From Brachycybe producta (taxonomy: Eukaryota; Arthropoda; Diplopoda; Playtdesmida; Andrognathidae): DNA of 64,000 nucleotides. A program made the position numbers and the translations under genes. Shown piece by piece: positions 49,900 to 60,744 of the stretch. Location: NCBI GenBank assembly GCA_036925085.1, contig JAUPFP010000029.1:868001-932000 (forward strand). Reading direction: 5' to 3'. Numbering within the stretch: position 1 is the first letter of the stretch; the number at the start of each line of letters is the position of its first letter. The notes under the pieces are model-generated. The model saw only the letters and a program-made list of their open reading frames with translations. It was not told where the DNA came from and ran no database searches.

Positions 49900-51361
49900 A
49901 CACACAAAGGTGATGGCGTTTTATATTGAATTATATAAGAAAAGTGAAAAAGAAACCGGGGGAAAAATTAGGGTGTTTTGAGGGATTGGGGTTTTGTTGT
50001 TATTGTGTTTGAGAAACTTGAAGACACATTTAATTGTTATCAATTAGGTAGATAAGTGCCTATATATGTTTTGGTGTGAAATATTGCAGTTTCATGAGAC
50101 AACAACAAAAAAAAACTTCAATGAAAAACACGTGATAAAAAACACGTACAAACACGTGAAAAGACACAAAACGAGACTCATTTCGCAATTTAATACTTAA
50201 TGTAATGAAAATGGGGGGCGTTTGAAAAGTGCTGTTGTTTTGGTTGATTGTTTTCTGTTGTGGTTTTTTCTCCCTTTTCAACCAAAAAAAATTTTTTTGT
50301 CTTGATCATTGTTTAGTTTGTCGTGGACCATCTTTGTCGCGTATAATATGCGTCAATTTCTGAAGAAAATGCGTTTTCTCTCTTTTTTCTTAAGATTGTT
50401 TAACAATAATACAATGGAGAGAAAATCTCTCCCATTCTCCTCCTCCTCCTCCTATTTTTCTTCTGTCTTCATTGTCTTTTCTTGTCTTTTTTTTACATTT
50501 CTCCTGAAGAAGAATTGTTTTTCTTCTTCTTCTTCTCGCCCATTGCATTTTAACTTAAGTCTTTTGTCTTCCATTTGGATGGTTCACGATATCGGATCTT
50601 TTTCTCACTCTGTTTGGTTTCATTTGGTTTGGTTGATTTCTTAGATGTTTCTTCTTCTTCTTCTTTATAAGACTTTAGATATAGATAGATATATATGTAC
50701 ATGATGCTTTTTTCTTCTTCTTTCTTTATTTTCTAGTTATTTATTGTGTTTAGCAAATGAGCTCGAAAAAGAAGAAGAAAAAAGAACCGTCATTTTACCC
50801 TATTTAAAAAAAGTAAAAAGTCAAAAACCCCTTTTTTATCTCTTTATTGAAAAACTTCTCTTTTGTATTATATAATATGTGTGAAATATAAGACATCCAA
50901 AAGTTAGTTTCAAATAAATGTATACGAATTTCTTAATGTTTCCGTTAAAAACGTTTCGCTTTTTTTGTTTGAAAAATAAAACATTAAAAAAGGAGAACGA
51001 CAAAAATTTGTTTTATTTTTCGCGCAGTTTTTGTCCCCCTTTTTAATAATGATGGTTTTTACTGTATAGCATTGATGCAGTCAGTGATTGCCGTTTTTAA
51101 GGGGCAGCCGCATTGATTCTACTGTAGATTTAAAAGCGTTAGTTCTACGGCTCGTATATTTAAAATTTAAAATGAACATAAAATTTGTTTAAAATTTACT
51201 TTAAGAAAAGTTAATTTCAAGTTTTTTTTTTAGATACTAGACTAGTCAATGTATGTGTTTGTAAGTAGTTTTGTCGTGAGTTAACGATTCACGTTTAGTG
51301 TAAATGATTTTTAAACTTCAATAAAAATGGTTTATTTTTTAACGAATCAGGTCATGAAAAT
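48585..51361. other. AT-rich stretch, no gene seen
   Basis: A CAGGGTGGCAGTG motif lies at 48599-48611. (AT)n occupies about 49829-49898. GA-rich sequence precedes it at 49629-49705. Open frames of about 100 codons here cross these repeats. Confidence 0.55.
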
Positions 51362-51370
51362 ACTTTTTAA

Positions 51371-51778
51371 TAGGGATGAGCCATTCGAATCCTCGAATCC
51401 CGCGAATCTTGAAAAATATTCGAGATTTGAAAACTCGAATCTTCGCGCTTTTTTCGTCTTTCGAATTTTTCGAATCCTAACGTAAAATAAAACTGTTAAA
51501 AACTTTGGTAAAATTAGTTTTAACTCCATTGACGTCTAATAGAAAGCGGTTCACTAACAAAAAAAAACCGGCGATTGTTGCAATTTCGGTGTTATACCCG
51601 GATCACCAATGGATCACCTTGTGTTGACCCTGAGTGAAGCCACCCTTGTTTTTTTATTATTAATAATTTAATATTTAATATTATTTCATTTATTTGTATT
51701 TTCTTAATGAATAATAGAGGATTCTTATATGGAGGATTCGTGAGATTCGAGAAAATTTAGGATTCGTCCCACATCTAC
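51371..51778. mobile_element. hAT-like element with TTCGAATC-rich arms
   Basis: The left end TAGGGATGAGCCATTCGAAT pairs imperfectly with the right end AGGATTCGTCCCACATCTA. Words such as GAATC, ATTCGAG and TCGAAT repeat in both arms. ACTTTTTAA flanks both sides (51362-51370 and 51779-51787). An 8-9 bp duplication and a TAG-type end suit hAT. No transposase frame is present. Confidence 0.7.
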
Positions 51779-52269
51779 ACTTTTTAACAAATTCTCCAAA
51801 AATTTTAGTTTCTAATAAACTTTTGAGTTTTCTTTTTGATTTTATAGTTACACTAACGGCTATATTCTAAAACATTGCTTTAAGACAAAGCAAAGCTTAA
51901 ACAAAGTAAGTAACACTTAAAAATTCTTCATATTCTCGCTGTAGAACATTTTGAAAAAAGTCTTGTTTTAAATTTAGCTTAATTTTAAGCAACATTTTGA
52001 AATCCGAGGTTAATTTAAAGTTCTTTTTTAGCCCTAACTTAATATGTCTGTTTTATTAAATTTTACTTAAGTTACTTTAAATAGAGTAGAAGTACATTTC
52101 TCGGAAACATTTCTTTATTTTTCTTTAAGTAAGATTATAAAAATCGGATTAATCGTTGTTGTTACGAACAAGTTTTACTTTTTACTTAACTTTTTTTTAA
52201 AATTTGAGATTAAAATGTGTTATAAACAGGTTATTTTTGAATTATTGATTATTCCTCCTGCTTTTCAAA

Positions 52270-52830
52270 AGAGCAAAACTAAGAAGAATGTGGAAGTGTT
52301 TTAAAAACAGGAACTAATAATATACCTGAATTACATAATAGTGATTTTGAATTTGAATTTGAAAAATTACTCTGCAAGCAGCCATAAAGGCCTATGGCAG
52401 AGGGACAAGAGTCCAAGTGCAGCATAGAAAATGCATTGTCAAAACCAGAAAATATAAAACCCTAATGATATAAACCCAACAACAATTTCAATATTTTTTA
52501 ATGCTGCAAATATATGCATTGTCAAAACAAAACAAAATTATGACTCCCATAAAATACGTTTTTCCTGCACAAAATCCCCAACAAGCGAGTTCCATTGTCG
52601 AATCGCCCTCGGGTCATGTTGATGATATATCTTTCAAAATAAACTTTTTTGTAAGCAAAAACTAAAAATGATTGTCTGCTGCTGTAAGTTGGGCCATTTT
52701 TTTTTAAAAAAACTATAAATTAATATGAAAATGCCCTGAAGTGATTGAAGCTACCCTTCTAGTTTTTTAAAAAAATATAATTTCAAGTTTCTCTTCTTTG
52801 TTTGCTTCTGAAATAATTAGAGTTTGATTG
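52270..52830. mobile_element. IR-2 copy split by a SINE-like insertion
   Basis: The left arm (GTGGAAGTGTTTTAAAAACA) stops near 52345. IR-2 sequence resumes near 52613 with CATGTTGATGATATATCTTT and continues through CTACCCTTCTAGTTTTTTAA. The piece between is the CTGCAAGC repeat. Confidence 0.65.
52346..52612 (-). mobile_element. SINE-like dispersed repeat inserted in IR-2
   Basis: Read on the minus strand it ends with GGCTGCTTGCAGAG and an AAATTC-type tail (TTCAAATTCAAATTC). Related pieces lie at 15120, 26815 and 56280. A tail of short tandem repeats and insertion inside another element suggest a non-LTR retroposon. No clear Pol III boxes were found. Confidence 0.55.
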
Positions 52831-54009
52831 GGGGGGGGGGGGCATTAAGACCATCTTAATTTCCGTTCTTATTTATTTTTGTCTTCATTTCAAATAACAC
52901 CAAAAAGTTTTAACTGACATTAACTTAAAATATGTCACTTAGCAACACACATTTGATTGTTTTATATAAGTTTATTAATTGGTTTTAAAATATATGAAGA
53001 AAAATTGAGATTTCTAAAGAACAAATCCATTTATTTTTAGCTCACTTTTTTATCTTTTATGTCATTTCAAATATTATTCTGTCTTTTTTTTTGTTGAAGT
53101 AAATTGACATTTTTTTAATAATGTTTTTTTTTTCTTAAACATAAAAAAGAGCAAATTTGTGGATCTGAATTTTCAACTATTCTTTTTCTTATTTAAGTTT
53201 ATTTTTAGTTCTTCTCGTTCGGAGGTAGATTAGCATTTTATAATTAATAATTGACTTAAGACAGAAAGAAAGAGATTTTTATTTTCTCGTTCTTCTATTA
53301 CTAGATTTTTGTTTCCGATCAAGAATCTTAGCTGTCACTTTGTCGTTTTTTGTCGTAATTAATCCCTTCTTTTTTTGTGAAAACAAAAATCATTGGCTGT
53401 TTTTTCTTCTTCTTCTTCTTCTTTATCTTCAATCCCCCTTTTTTTTGCTTTTGGCTTTTCATTTAATCGTGTTTTCTACATGCGTTTTTTTGTGTTTGTA
53501 AAGGTGGTCTTGGTCTCTCTCTCTTTTTCATTGATTCCTCCAAATCGACATTGTAGAATTGAGAGAGAGAGAGAAAGTAAGACTAAGAAAGAGAGAGGGA
53601 GAGAGGAAAGTAAGACTAAGAAAGAGAGAGGGAGAGAAAAAATGGAAGTCGAAAAGAAAACTTCCCAATTAAGAAAGATTTAAGATCAGAATCGTGTTCG
53701 AGAAGGGTTTTATTCCTTCTTATTTTTTTAAAACAAGTTTGAATCGAAACTTATTCTACGTATCAAATTCATATAAGTTTTAGATTTTGTATTTTTTTAA
53801 ATGAGTTAAAAAGCATTTAAGAAAAGCGTGTTTTTTATAAGCAACCATTACAGATTATGCAAATGAAGGAATAAAATAAAAATAGATCTGTAATATCAAG
53901 TGAATGATGATAGCCCTTTTTGTAACTGTGACAAAATGTGAGCAAAATATTTGCTAAACAATATGACAATCATATTATTAGTATTATTATTAGCATGCTA
54001 CATTAATAA
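52831..54009. other. AT-rich stretch, no gene seen
   Basis: Contains CTT run near 53406 and two direct copies of GGAAAGTAAGACTAAGAAAG-type sequence in a GA-rich block at 53573-53640. No exon is visible. Confidence 0.5.
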
Positions 54010-54115
54010 GAAAAAAATTGAAAGTGTTTTAGAAACTGGAAGAGTAACTGAATCACTTAAGATGATTTTCATGTCGACGACATCTTTCAAAATAAAATAT
54101 TAAATAGCATTTTTT
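54010..54115. repeat. Left arm of IR-2
   Basis: GAAAGTGTTTTAGAAACTGG, GAATCACTTAAGATGATTTT and CATCTTTCAAAATAAA are the usual order. The second arm is absent. Confidence 0.7.
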
Positions 54116-54354
54116 TTTAAATGCTAGATTTTCGTCACTAATTAATCTGTTATAACTCGTGAGCCCCGTACCCCAATTAAAGCTTATTTATTATTAACGC
54201 TGAAGAAGAACATTTTGTAGCTGAAAAGGAAATACAGTGTTAATGGAATGACATAGATGGACACTACATGGAACAGACTAATCGTAGGTTACTCAGTGGC
54301 CTACAGTACACTTCAGAACATTTTTAAATATCGGTGATTAACTGGGGTTACATT

Positions 54355-54770
54355 AAATTAAGCTTGTTGAAGGGGGTCTGAGGGGCACAGCCCCAGAATG
54401 TACACAAAAGTGTAGGTGACTGAGTGACCCACAGTTCTCCAAATAAGTTATCTGGAAGTGCAGGTCACCTAGTGACCTATGATTAGTCACAGGCATGTAA
54501 AGACAGGGACACGCAGACGTCGCCTTTTTATGAGCGGTTAGACCAAATATCAACCAATTGGAAATGGAAAAGGGCGGGGCATGTGACGTCAGACCAAATA
54601 ACAAACCAATTAGAAGTTGTCAGTCCTCATAAAAGGGCGGAGCAAACATCTGCGTGTTCTTGTCTTTACTTACCTGTCGATTAGTCTGTCGCACACTACA
54701 ATTTCACCTGCAGCCACAAAATATTTATCTTCAGCTTCTTTAATAAAATTCATTTTTATACTTGACCAGA
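54355..54770 (+). promoter_or_regulatory. GC-richer block with duplicated CCAAT/GC-box unit, possible LTR remnant
   Basis: GACCAAATATCAACCAATTG ... AAAAGGGCGGGGCA is followed, about 50 bases on, by GACCAAATAACAAACCAATT ... AAAAGGGCGGAGCA. A perfect TGACGTCA (54584-54591) lies between them and CATAAAAG looks TATA-like. TTTAATAAAATT follows at about 54740. The layout of enhancer repeats, TATA and poly(A) resembles an LTR, but I could not set its ends. No gene follows. Confidence 0.35.
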
Positions 54771-55320
54771 GCAGAGCATAAGTCTGTTTTAAGACTTTTT
54801 TTTCTCTCTCCTAAGATTGTCGCTGCTATTTTTGTGACATTACATCAATATTTGCTTTTTTTTAATATTTGCAACAAACCTTTTGAGATTTTGATCTTCT
54901 TTTTCATTAGAAATAACTCTTCTTTTTTATTGATAGATTTTGATTTGATGGTCAGATTTTCATTCGTTTTTTTTCTTATGTCTTTTGTTTGTGTGTTTTA
55001 TACAAGAAGTTTGACATTTTGTTTTTTTTCTTGTTGTTGTTTTTCTCATCAATGATTGGTCAATAAGAATAACTTGTGGTCACTATAGATTTTCTATGTG
55101 TGTACATGAGTTTATTGCGGTTAGTAGACAATATGTTACGAGGTAAAGGGGGGGCAGCAACACACATATTGCATGTTCTTTCTAGTCTGCTTTTTTGTCT
55201 ACATTGTGCACCATTCTTGTTTTGGATATTATTAACACCCACACTGGTTTTTTTTCTTCTTCCTTAAAGGCAATGTTAAACGATACATCTCCCTCCATTT
55301 TTGTTTTCTTGTTAGAAATA
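54771..55320. other. AT-rich stretch, no gene seen
   Basis: T-rich sequence with no transposon boundary or exon that I can support. Confidence 0.5.
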
Positions 55321-55324
55321 GTTA

Positions 55325-55374
<50 letters not shown>

Positions 55375-55447
55375 CTATTGTTATTGCACAAATACCGATC
55401 TATTTTTCTTTTTTCGTCAGTCAGTCATAGCTTTTAATGAGCTTGTT

Positions 55448-55505
<58 letters not shown>

Positions 55506-55682
55506 TTATGCAATGGGTATATACATGGTCTATTATAGTGTCTATTACTTTGACAGCAATAGTCCATTGTTTTTTTTTGTTGGTGTTTTTCTTCTTCTGT
55601 TCAGCCGCCGCCAAAACTTTAGATATATAAGGTCCCTCCCTCCCTTATATAATGTATATGTACCCATTGTTATGTATACATA

Positions 55683-55756
<74 letters not shown>
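55325..55756. repeat. Three (AT)n tracts within 440 bp
   Basis: Uninterrupted tracts lie at about 55327-55372, 55450-55501 and 55685-55755. They make open frames of IYIYIY on both strands. The sequence between them is unremarkable. Confidence 0.95.
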
Positions 55757-56279
55757 TTATGAGTTTCACTCTTCCATGAGATCTAACCATGGGGTTTTAA
55801 CCGATCAATTTTAAACCCAGGCTCTTGTTCAGTTAAAGCACGCATTTGAGCTCCTCGTGAGTTTTTTTTCCTCCTCCTTTTTCTTCGTCTTCTTGTGTTC
55901 CAAATGTCATTTGGAGCGGGAGAGAGAGAGAGAGAAAAGGGTGAAATTGGGGGGAAAGAGAGAGAGAGAGTCACCCCCATTTTTCCCCCGTCTAAAAGTG
56001 GTGTGTAGCTCAATGGCGCATGACGGTAAATTACAATCCGTCATCAAAGGGAAGTTCCATTTCATGAGCTCCATCTAACAAGCACCGTGTCCTGCCTCTA
56101 GTAATCCTATAGATAAAGCATACAATACAAAAAAAAACACATATCTATACAATTTTACTCCATATACAGTTGAAAATGCACATATTATGGATATTTCAAA
56201 TTCTTAGATCTCATTTTTTGCAGATTTTTTTTTACTTATCTCTTCACAATATATATTTTTTTACATTTTAGATTTTTCA

Positions 56280-56420
56280 ATTCAAGTTTGAGTTTGAATT
56301 TGAATTTCAAAAAAATATTCTCAAAACAACCAACACAAACCTGTAACAGAGGGACCAAAAGTCCAAATGTAAAACGTGAAATGTATTGTGAAAAACCTGT
56401 AGATATTAAACCAAGAGGCG
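56280..56420 (-). mobile_element. Fragment of the SINE-like repeat
   Basis: Contains the tail (TTTGAGTTTGAATTTGAATT on +), then CCTGTAACAGAGGGACCAAA and AGTCCAAATGTAAAACGTGA, as in the copies at 15.1 and 52.4 kb. Confidence 0.6.
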
Positions 56421-57423
56421 GACTTTGAACTCCACCCAAAATGTCACATGGTTCTAGTTTCATTTTTGTCTTCAATTAACTTGTCAGTAAGCGTAGCGAG
56501 TAATTTTATTTTAAAGAAATTCATAAAAATGTTGTTTTACTGGCTTTGTTTGGATTTTTAAACTTCAATTGAGTTTCATTATTAAAATCGGCCCTCAAAC
56601 TAAGTGGTCCTATCAGGGGAAAAAATGCCAGATTACTCGATTTTTGGCTGCCCAGTCCATTCCTGAATTATAAACCTCACAATAATTCCAATTGTGAACT
56701 AGGAACTTCATAATACAATTTGATTTTGATCCACAAAATTATGTGTATTAGAAGTGAAGTGGAAATTGAAGTTAGATTTGTGTTCATTTTGTGAACACAA
56801 CTTTAAAAAGAGACAACAACAATTCTTGTTTATTCAAGTTGTACTCTTAATTTTATATTATATAATATTTGGATGGTTTTTTTTAAATAAATCTAATTGC
56901 ATTACGTCATCAACTGGTTTATTTTTTCTTTCTCTCTTTTCAAAAGGATTGGCTATTATGTTTTTATTTTTTTTTTTATATTTTATCAACTTAGCAACGG
57001 TCTGAATAATAAATTAGTTTGTGCAAAATCCATTTCGAAAGCGCAATTGCTTCTTATTGTCTTCTTCTTCTTTCTTCATATTCTCCTCCTCCTCCTTTTT
57101 GCATTGTCAGCAAAAGCAGCATTATTATATTAGAAAGTTTCAACAAAATATGGCATTCATATTTTTACCCTGTTTATGTGTAATAGGGCCTTAATAGGGA
57201 TAAACAAAATGCAGGGAGGAAAAAAAACACAACGCTTAAAATCCATTTTTTTTAGGGTTGGATCGCACATTTAGAAAAAAAAAATGTATTTGGAAATAAG
57301 AATTTATCTAATTTTAATAATTTCAATGTAATTATTTGTTAGAAAAAGTAGGCATGGTGGAAATGGTTTCTATTCTATCAGGAGGAATTACAAGTTATCA
57401 ATCAATAGAAAGGTGTTCTTTAA
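56421..57423. other. AT-rich stretch, no gene seen
   Basis: T-rich open frames of about 80 codons show no motif and lack coding composition. Confidence 0.5.
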
Positions 57424-57629
57424 TGCCTCGTTTCCACTGAGGTGAAAATTTGAACACGTTTGTTCTACTTTTCACCAGTTAAAATCTTCAAGATTTCAAC
57501 TGGTGAAAAGTAGAACACACGTGGCCCTTTGTCTGTGATAGTGAATAGGCGGAGGCCATTTTTTCTTCTATTTTTCATCAGTTGAAATTTTCCAAAAGTA
57601 AAATTTTTCGCCCCAGTGGAAACAAGACA
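57424..57629. mobile_element. TAA-flanked MITE with a perfect internal hairpin
   Basis: The ends TGCCTCGTTTCCACTG and CAGTGGAAACAAGACA are inverted repeats, with TAA on each side (57421-57423 and 57630-57632). TGTTCTACTTTTCACCAGTT and AACTGGTGAAAAGTAGAACA inside pair exactly. The GCCTCGTTT end is shared with the elements at 14557 and 21744, so they may be related. Confidence 0.8.
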
Positions 57630-59735
57630 TAAGGAGCCATTTTTCTTATAGAGGCAAATATGTCCTTTGAAGTGTTTTCTGTTGTAATTTGTGCGAGAAC
57701 TCTTGACCGCGAAGGAAAGCAGAAATGTATAGCTCTGAAGTTTTTGGTTTCTGTTTTCTGCTTGTTTTTCTGTGTTTACCACACTTACGAGGTCGTAAGT
57801 GTCTTTATTTCCTATTCTTTAAGAAGGAATTCAATACTCAGAACTAATTGTATTTCCATAAAATAATGTCGCATTATCGAAAATAGCATTTTTTGCTATT
57901 TTTTTCGTCAACGGAATATTTGATTGAACGGAGTTTTTTATTTCATTTTTTTTGTTTTCAAATGTTATTTGTATTTAAATGGAAACCAAAATCGATAAAC
58001 AAAATGAAATTATTTTCATTTATTCAGTTTTTCTTCTTCTTGAATGCAAATTCAATTTTGTTAAATCGGTTAGCAAAAAATATGAAATTTTTTTTTTAGA
58101 AACTGGTATTCTTAGTCTTGAACAATACTTGTTCTATGTATAATTGTCTTTTCTAGCCTCTGAATGCTAGCCTCTAATCACTTTTTTCAATCATAAAGAC
58201 TTGTTTAGAGGCTAAAATCTAGGGAAACTTGTTAAGTGATGACTTTTGAAAGAACAAGATTTTTTTTACCAACTGAATTTCAGTAAAAAGTTAATTTTGC
58301 TTTTTAAAATACATGTTTTAGGCATTTAATATTACTCTAAAATAAAAACTAGTGGAATCGAAGTTAATATTTCTTAATTAAAATTATAGAATATTTTAGA
58401 TATGTAGTAGTTTTTTAAGATCTTGAAGTAAATTCCAACTAGAAGCATTTTTTATAATTATTTTGTATTTTACGAGAATTTATATCATATATTTCTATCT
58501 GTTATACCTAGTACGCGCACACCTGATAATTTAAATGCATTTAAATTATGTGTTCTACAGAGCCCCGTGAAGGACAAACGAACAATATGTCGAATTCAAT
58601 TTATTCAGTTAATAATCTGAAAATATTGAGTTAATACTTAAATATAGAAACTATTGACATTAAAATATTGATTTAGTATTTCAATTTTATAAATATTAAT
58701 AATAAAGTCAATTTTTATTTGGGTTTATGTTCCTAACTGGATTCCGTATGATTCACACCTAACCAAATTTAATTTGAATTCATTTAACTCATGTGTGAGT
58801 ACAAGGTATAATAAGAGTATATATGTCAAATAAAAATTTCTTTTAATATTTATATATTATTTATAAGGTATATTTCTAAGTATTATAAATACGTGAAATA
58901 TATTTAAACGGTTTTCTTATGCGGTTTTTTTTTACATCGATGTTTGTTTTTAAACGTCAAATCTGTTTGCATTGTGCGGAATTTTTCAAGTAAATTTCAG
59001 ACCATTTTTTTTCTTTTACAGTTTAACTATGTGATATGGGGGGGGGGGGGGGGTGGAGCTTATTTATTGTATACTGTATATACATTTAAAGTAAACGATT
59101 TTCGTTGCTGTGTGGATGTTAGAATAAAAAGGTCTTTGCTTGCTGCTATTGCTGTAATTTTGAAATATTTTGCAATCTCTTTATTTTTTGTTGCAAACAT
59201 TTAAATAGGGATAGAAAATAGTTGTCCTTGAGAAGAAAAATACTGTATAATTTTTTTTTGGATGCATTTTGGGTTACTTTATATTATGTAAGGGGAGAAG
59301 GGGGTGCTTCTTCTTATATATAAACACATTCAAGTTTAGATTTTGATGTATTTTAACTGAGGATAGAGAGAAAGATAGAGGAAAATGCAGATGAACAGAA
59401 AAAAAAAAGACAGAAAAATAGTGAAGTGATAGTTATTTTTTCCGCTTTTATTTCTTCTGGAATTTTGCCAATTTGCCCATTTTTTAGATTTTACTGATTG
59501 AACTTCTCTCCGCCCCCCTTCCCCCCTTTTTAAAATGAACACAATTTTCGTCTCCTTTTTTTTTTTTCTCAACCTTAAATTTGGTTTTGGTTAGGGTTAA
59601 CGCAAAACGACTCTCCTCATAACCAATGTTAAAGCTTCTTTGTGTTGTTTTTAATTTGCCTCAAATCTGCTTAAGGTGGTTTTTGAAGTGTAAACACGTC
59701 TCTCTCTAAGAACTCTTTGTTTATTTTTCTGTCTT
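57630..59735. other. AT-rich stretch, no gene seen
   Basis: A small inverted repeat with CTAGCCTCT and AGAGGCTA lies at 58155-58220. A homopolymer G run lies at 59039-59053. No exon is visible. Confidence 0.5.
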
Positions 59736-59860
59736 TCAGATGCTCCAAAATTAAGACAAACTTTAATATGTTTTTACTAACTAGAAGGATCAATCACTTA
59801 AGGATATTCTTTATGTTTGAAAATACCTTTATCATATATCTTTAATAATAAATTCCAAAT
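59675..59860. repeat. IR-2 left arm abutting the LTR
   Basis: TTAAGGTGGTTTTTGAAGTG, CTTTCAGATGC, TTTTTACTAACTAGAAGGAT and CAATCACTTAAGGATATTC are in IR-2 order. The arm stops at the LTR boundary at 59861. The second arm would be beyond the retroelement, outside the window, if the insertion split it. Confidence 0.6.
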
Positions 59861-60051
59861 TGTGACACGACTGGCCCACCTCTCGTACCTTTGGCTCCAT
59901 TACCGACGACGCGGGAGGAACTTCGTCCTCGTTGACGACGTTGTTCCCTCTGCTGAGTCGGTGGTGCCGGGGTCGACTCTGTTGTCGACTGCTGCGGACC
60001 AGCCTCTATTGCTGTTGAACCTCTGGGGGTTGGGTTCACCGGGCGCGACAT
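59861..60051 (-). CDS. Open frame running out through the LTR end, possible gag start
   Basis: From ATG at 60051 the minus-strand frame (MSRPVNPTPRGSTAIEAGPQ...) is open for 63 codons to the last LTR base, then stops in the flank at 59842. The product is Pro/Ser/Thr/Gln-rich, then Arg-rich. In the upstream (5') LTR the same frame would run into the element interior. It could be the start of a Gag-like protein, or chance in GC-rich DNA. A second frame (60290-60036) overlaps it and looks less protein-like. Confidence 0.3.
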
Positions 60052-60744
60052 TTACTTGCCTTGCCTGGCACGGCCCACAAAAAGACCGTCTTTCCTAGGG
60101 ATCTTTGGTATAGGCGTGACGATGCCGAAGAAACTCTAGTCCTCTTTGATTGAGTTGCTGGAGGCTCCAGGCAGAGGGACTCAGGCTGTGTCTGAGTACC
60201 TTCTGCTGGATACTCCTCTATTTTAGGAGTACAGGAACTCGATACAATCCAAAATACACAATATGACACTGGTTGATGTATTCTGGACAAAACTCTTTAC
60301 TTGCTCTTGATTACATAATTATTATTGCTTTTACATAATTATATTCTCTAAGTCAGATCTTCACTCTCTGAACTCTAGACTCTGGTTCAGGGGTACTTCT
60401 TGAATTCTCAAGACCAACTCTCTAGTTTGAACTCTCTACTCTGACTGTCCTCACACTCAAGTCTCAGGCTCACTTGTCCGGTCTCCTGGGAGGGGCAACT
60501 GTCACCTCAGGGCGTAATGATTGACCAACTGGGCCAATCATTGCCCTGGGCCGGGGATATTAAATCATAATCGGAAATATTCTTGGAACTTATTTCCAAT
60601 TTTCTCACGGTCGGACTTGGTTCCACGAATTCTCTAGAATTCGGGCCACCCATGTCCGAACATCTGTGCACCAAGGGGTGCCTTACTGTCAAAACTGAAT
60701 TTTTGACTTAAGTGTTTCACCTTCTGTTTCTACAGGGTGTCACA
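59861..60744 (-). mobile_element. 3' LTR of a minus-strand retroelement
   Basis: The 884 bp block has perfect inverted ends: TGTGACAC at 59861-59868 and GTGTCACA at 60737-60744, giving TG...CA. On the minus strand it is preceded by AAAGAAGGGGGGTG (60745-60758), a polypurine tract that primes plus-strand DNA in LTR elements. A TATA-like TATAATTA lies on the minus strand at about 60338-60345. Composition is GC-richer than the host DNA. The second LTR would be past the right edge, so the target duplication cannot be checked. The family (Ty3, BEL or other) is not determined because no pol sequence is visible. Confidence 0.78.

Noticed and set aside
57465..57782. 105-codon minus-strand frame
   Set aside because: Its C-terminal half is the palindromic arms of the MITE at 57424-57629; the rest has no recognisable motif.
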